DNA of 64,000 nucleotides from the NCBI RefSeq assembly GCF_002366715.1, contig NZ_DFBS01000022.1, forward strand, positions 259,620 to 323,619, read 5' to 3'. This DNA comes from Halomonas sp. UBA3074 (lineage in GTDB: Bacteria > Pseudomonadota > Gammaproteobacteria > Pseudomonadales > Halomonadaceae). This document shows positions 60,946 to 64,000 of the stretch, piece by piece. Each line of letters opens with the position of its first letter. Position 1 is the first letter of the stretch. The position numbers and the translations under genes were made by a program. Under the pieces are notes generated by a model, which did no database searches, was not told the DNA's origin, and saw only the letters and a list, made by a program, of their open reading frames with translations.

Positions 60946-61800
60946 ATGAGCATGAGTGAAACTTTAGAACTGGTGTCTGCTAACCGCAGTTTCGGTGGCT
61001 GGCATAAGCGCTACCGCCACTACTCCCGTGCGCTGGATTGCGACATGACCTTTGCCGTTTATTTGCCGCCCCAAGCGGAAGATGAGCGTGTCCCCCTGCT
61101 TTGGTGGCTCTCTGGGCTGACCTGCAACGACGAAAATTTCATGCAGAAAGCGGGTGCGCATCGCATTGCCGCCGAGCTTGGAGTGGCCATCGTTTGCCCG
61201 GATACCAGCCCTAGAGGAACGGACTTACCGGGCGAGCATGAAAGCTACGACTTGGGCGCCGGCGCTGGGTTTTACGTGAATGCCACCGAGTCCCCCTGGA
61301 AGCCTCACTACCGCATGTATGACTATGTGATTGAGGAGTTACCTTCCGTGGTGCGTCAGCACTTCCCGGTCAATGGGCGTGAGTCTATTAGCGGCCATTC
61401 GATGGGGGGCCATGGTGCTTTGATTTTGGCCTTGCGCCATCCTGGGCGTTTCCGCTCTGTATCGGCTTTTTCACCGGTGGTCAATCCGATGAATTCTCCC
61501 TGGGGGCAGCAAGCGTTCACTGCTTATCTGGGCGAGGATCAGTCGCGCTGGCGCCAGTATGATGCCTGCGAACTGGTGGCTAATGGGGCATCACGCCAGC
61601 GGCTCTTCATCGATCAGGGCGAAGCGGATCAATTCCTGGAAGAGCAGCTTCAACCCGAGCGTTTAGAAGCCGTTTGTGAAGAGCACGATCACCCCTTAAC
61701 ACTGCGCCGTCAGCCGGGCTACGATCACAGTTACTTCTTCATAGCCTCGTTCATTGAGGATCATCTGCGCTATCATGCAGACCACCTCATGAAGCGTTAA
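60946..61800 (+). CDS. frmB: S-formylglutathione hydrolase
   Basis: This 284-residue esterase of the esterase D family hydrolyses S-formylglutathione to formate and glutathione, completing formaldehyde detoxification. The nucleophile is the Ser in SGHSMGGHGAL near residue 150. The aspartate is in IDQGEADQFL near 227 and the His in GYDHSYFF near 262. The oxyanion-hole segment is WWLSGLTCNDENF. AAAGGAAC precedes the ATG. frmA lies directly upstream, and mtgA follows after 10 bases. Confidence 0.95.
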   Translation: MSMSETLELVSANRSFGGWHKRYRHYSRALDCDMTFAVYLPPQAEDERVPLLWWLSGLTCNDENFMQKAGAHRIAAELGVAIVCPDTSPRGTDLPGEHESYDLGAGAGFYVNATESPWKPHYRMYDYVIEELPSVVRQHFPVNGRESISGHSMGGHGALILALRHPGRFRSVSAFSPVVNPMNSPWGQQAFTAYLGEDQSRWRQYDACELVANGASRQRLFIDQGEADQFLEEQLQPERLEAVCEEHDHPLTLRRQPGYDHSYFFIASFIEDHLRYHADHLMKR

Positions 61801-61810
61801 GGATCACGGA

Positions 61811-62527
61811 ATGCTCAATCGCTCGCTGCGCCGTTTCATGCGCCTGCTATGGCGCTTTGTTTGGCGCGGCTTTATAGCGTTTGCGCTGCTGTCAGTCGCG
61901 CTGGTACTCCTGTTTCGCGTCGTTCCTCCACCGGGTTCCATGGTGATGGTTGAGCGCAAAATACAGAGTTGGATCAATAGCGAGCCGATCCGTTTACAGC
62001 GCGAGTGGCGTGGTTGGGATTCGCTCTCGGCTAACGCCAAACTGGCTGTAATTGCCGCCGAGGATCAGCGTTTCCCCGATCATAGTGGTTTTGATTTAGT
62101 GGAGCTGCGGCGTGCCTTGCAGGCGAGCCAAGAGGGTGGGCGCCTGCGCGGCGCCAGTACCTTAAGTCAGCAAACGGCGAAAAACGTTTTTCTGTGGACG
62201 GGTCGAAGCTGGACCCGCAAGGGGCTCGAGGCATGGTTTACGCTGCTGATTGAGATACTGTGGAGCAAGCAGCGCATTCTTGAGATTTATCTCAATGTGG
62301 CCGAGTGGGATCGTGGTGTGTTTGGGTTGGAGGCAGCGGCTCAGCACTATTTCGGCGTCTCGTCCAACGCACTTACCGAGCGCCAAGCCAGCCTGCTGGC
62401 CGCTATATTACCTAGCCCATTAACACGTAGCGCCGCTAGGCCCGATGCGCAGGTTGAGCGGCGTAGCCAGTGGATACGCCAACAAATGCGCAACTTGGGC
62501 GGGACGGATTACCTTGAGCACCTTTAA
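61811..62527 (+). CDS. mtgA: Monofunctional peptidoglycan glycosyltransferase
   Basis: This 238-residue inner-membrane enzyme polymerises lipid II into glycan strands. An N-terminal membrane anchor lies at about residues 16-38. The GT51 domain follows, with catalytic Glu in AAEDQRFPDHSGFD near 85, GASTLSQQTAKNVFL near 115, and ILEIYLNVAEWDRGVFG near 158. No transpeptidase domain follows, which separates it from class A penicillin-binding proteins. It starts 10 bases after frmB, so it may be transcribed with the formaldehyde genes. Confidence 0.95.
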   Translation: MLNRSLRRFMRLLWRFVWRGFIAFALLSVALVLLFRVVPPPGSMVMVERKIQSWINSEPIRLQREWRGWDSLSANAKLAVIAAEDQRFPDHSGFDLVELRRALQASQEGGRLRGASTLSQQTAKNVFLWTGRSWTRKGLEAWFTLLIEILWSKQRILEIYLNVAEWDRGVFGLEAAAQHYFGVSSNALTERQASLLAAILPSPLTRSAARPDAQVERRSQWIRQQMRNLGGTDYLEHL

Positions 62528-62579
62528 CCACCTCAGCTAGTGCTTGGGCGCTGGCTATTAAACACCCGCACTGGCTGCC

Positions 62580-63347
62580 TTAGTCATATTTGGCTTCGTC
62601 GATGATGGCCAGTGATTCCAAGTTGGGATAGGAAAAGTAGTAACCCTGTTGGACAGGTATACCAAGTGCCAGCAGGCAGCGCGACTCTTCACGGGTCTCA
62701 ACACCCTCGGCAATGAGCTGAGTTCCCAAGGTGCCGGCAAGTGTCACTAAGCTTTTGAGTATGGCCTGGCGGCGTTTATCGCGATCGCAATCCATCACCA
62801 GTTCCCGGTCAAGCTTCAGCGTATCGGGCCTTAAATCGGTTAATAGATCAAGATTGGCATAGCCATTACCAAAATCATCAAGGGAGGTCGTGAACCCCAT
62901 CTCACGGTAACTTTCGATAATCTTGCGCATATGGCCGCGGTCTTTAACCCGCTCTGTTTCGGTTATTTCAAAATTGAGCCGTTCGGTAGGAAAGCCAACC
63001 CGATGCGCCGTTTCCAGAGTGGCTTGAATACACGCTTCGGGTTCATAAACGGCATTGGGTAGAAAGTTAATAGATAGTTTTTCCTGCATACCCAAATCGC
63101 TGGCCAGCTCTATCGCGCGAATACGGCATGCTTGATCGAAGCGATACATCAATGCTTGCGTCACTTGATCAAGAATAGAATAGGCAGACTCCCCATTAGG
63201 CCCACGTACTAAAGCCTCATAGTAAATAATCGCTCGTAGACTGACATCGACGATTGGTTGAAACGCCATGGTAAATGCAAAAGGTACCGGTGAATCGCAA
63301 CGGTTACATTGCCCGTTCACCCTGGCACAGTGGTGTTGTGCTGACAT
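62580..63347 (-). CDS. EAL-domain cyclic-di-GMP phosphodiesterase with N-terminal cysteines
   Basis: This 255-residue protein is almost entirely one EAL domain. Catalytic motifs are intact: EALVRG with Glu44, SINFLPNAV, NFEITETE, LDDFGNGYANL, LKLDRELV and IAEGVETREE. It should hydrolyse cyclic-di-GMP. The first 20 residues carry three cysteines (Cys7, Cys14, Cys17; CX6CX2C), which might bind a metal or sense redox state; that is inferred. There is no membrane segment. A weakly similar Cys-containing N-terminus occurs in other stand-alone EAL proteins, to my recollection. No partner gene is adjacent. Confidence 0.88.
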   Translation of the reverse strand: MSAQHHCARVNGQCNRCDSPVPFAFTMAFQPIVDVSLRAIIYYEALVRGPNGESAYSILDQVTQALMYRFDQACRIRAIELASDLGMQEKLSINFLPNAVYEPEACIQATLETAHRVGFPTERLNFEITETERVKDRGHMRKIIESYREMGFTTSLDDFGNGYANLDLLTDLRPDTLKLDRELVMDCDRDKRRQAILKSLVTLAGTLGTQLIAEGVETREESRCLLALGIPVQQGYYFSYPNLESLAIIDEAKYD

Positions 63348-63377
63348 GTTTATCCAAGCCTAGGTATAAAAATATCG

Positions 63378-64000
63378 TTATCGTCTGATCGCCTTATGGG
63401 CGGGTTTTCGTATAACCATCACCACCCCGGTGATGGCGACCAACATCCCCACTAGCCCTAGCCAAGGAAGACGTTCGTCAAATAGCCACCACGCTTGTAG
63501 CGCGGTGACCGGTGGCACAAGATAAAAAAGACTCGCTACACGCGAGGCTTCCCCTTTTTTTATCAAGGCCATGAGTAACAGAATAGCGGCAATTGATAGA
63601 ATCAACACCAACCAAGCCAGTGTAAATATAAAGGTGCTGCTCCACTCCACCTGGCGCGTCTCAAATAGCAGCGCGCCGCTTCCCAATAGCATGCCGGCCG
63701 CCAGGTACTGAATCACCGCCCCCGACAGCAGCGGCATCGTCGTGCAATATCTTTTCTGATAGAGCGTGCCTAACGAAATACCCAGCAAAGCGGCGGTGAC
63801 GCAAAGTAAAGCGCTAATGCCAAAGCCATCAAACAGCGACTCACCGATATCGAGCTTGCTACCAAGCACCAAGCTAATACCGATAAGGCCAAGCCCTAGC
63901 CCTAACCACTGTCGCCAGGAAAGGCGCTCGCCTAGTAGCGGCCCGGCAAAGACGGCGGTGAGTAGCGGTTGAACGCCTACTAGTAAGGCCGCTAAACCAG
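63378..64000 (-). CDS. EamA-family (DMT) transporter, 5' end outside the window
   Basis: The minus-strand frame is open from the right edge of the window to TGA at 63378, giving at least 207 residues. It covers the end of the first EamA repeat (GPLLGERLSWRQWLG, near the window edge) and a full second repeat with about five membrane segments ending in FDERLPWLGLVGMLVAITGVVM. This places it in the drug/metabolite transporter superfamily; the substrate is unknown. The internal methionine at 63872 is not the real start, because the conserved first-repeat sequence continues upstream of it. Confidence 0.88.
   Translation of the reverse strand, partial: GLAALLVGVQPLLTAVFAGPLLGERLSWRQWLGLGLGLIGISLVLGSKLDIGESLFDGFGISALLCVTAALLGISLGTLYQKRYCTTMPLLSGAVIQYLAAGMLLGSGALLFETRQVEWSSTFIFTLAWLVLILSIAAILLLMALIKKGEASRVASLFYLVPPVTALQAWWLFDERLPWLGLVGMLVAITGVVMVIRKPAHKAIRR

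Noticed and set aside
1..64000. tRNA or rRNA genes, CRISPR arrays, insertion sequences, integrases or prophage genes.
   Set aside because: I looked through the gene gaps and found no cloverleaf-like sequence, no regularly spaced repeats with spacers, and no transposase, integrase or phage protein. The tandem repeats found have no spacers.

Overview
The window reads as one contiguous piece of chromosome from a moderately GC-rich gammaproteobacterium. Gene content and order most resemble the Halomonas group (Halomonadaceae); this is inferred from order and protein character, not from a database match. The evidence is a set of neighbourhoods known from Pseudomonas and Halomonas-type genomes: ftsB-ispD-ispF-truD-surE-pcm-nlpD-rpoS, murU-amgK divergent from lptD-surA-pdxA-ksgA-apaG, apaH-cca, folK-folB, plsY, tsaD, and rpsU-dnaG-rpoD. 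I found no rRNA or tRNA gene, CRISPR array, insertion sequence, prophage or integron.

Layout. 1-8000 holds a 1-Cys peroxiredoxin, a BdlA-like PAS-PAS-MCP sensor broken by a frameshift, and a zinc-centred block: an ECF sigma factor with a tiny zinc-finger partner, a ZIP importer, a MerR-type regulator and a Zn/Cd/Pb P-type ATPase. It ends with an isocitrate dehydrogenase. 8000-16900 carries a SulP transporter with a Usp protein, cyclopropane fatty acid synthase, an ACR3-like transporter, two tandem fluoride channels (crcB), leuA, and an Lrp-type regulator with a RidA protein. 16900-24900 carries hexR behind a hybrid histidine kinase and a REC-GGDEF-EAL response regulator, then an aldehyde dehydrogenase and a FemAB-like protein.

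25000-32600 is the cell division / isoprenoid / stationary-phase block ending in rpoS, with a DUF368 membrane protein between pcm and nlpD. 32600-38400 has alr, lpxL, speD, an OsmC protein, a GGCT-like protein and the murU-amgK peptidoglycan-recycling pair. 38400-51200 is the lptD-surA-pdxA-rsmA-apaG / apaH-cca / folate / plsY / tsaD block. An antisense pair sits between apaG and apaH: a GMC flavoenzyme and a 59-residue Tat-signal ORF. 51000-55500 is the rpsU-dnaG-rpoD macromolecular synthesis operon. 55500-64000 holds an unassigned membrane protein, serine deaminase, a LysR regulator divergent from a secreted methyl-parathion-hydrolase-like metallohydrolase, glutathione-dependent formaldehyde detoxification (frmA, frmB), mtgA, an EAL protein and a truncated EamA transporter.

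Most of the window is housekeeping. The more unusual observations are the mini Tat peptide coupled to the GMC enzyme, the frameshifted BdlA homologue, three 13-15 bp tandem repeats (two running across gene ends), three convergent gene pairs whose stop codons overlap by 4 bp, an asymmetric crcB pair, and the MPH-like hydrolase beside formaldehyde genes.
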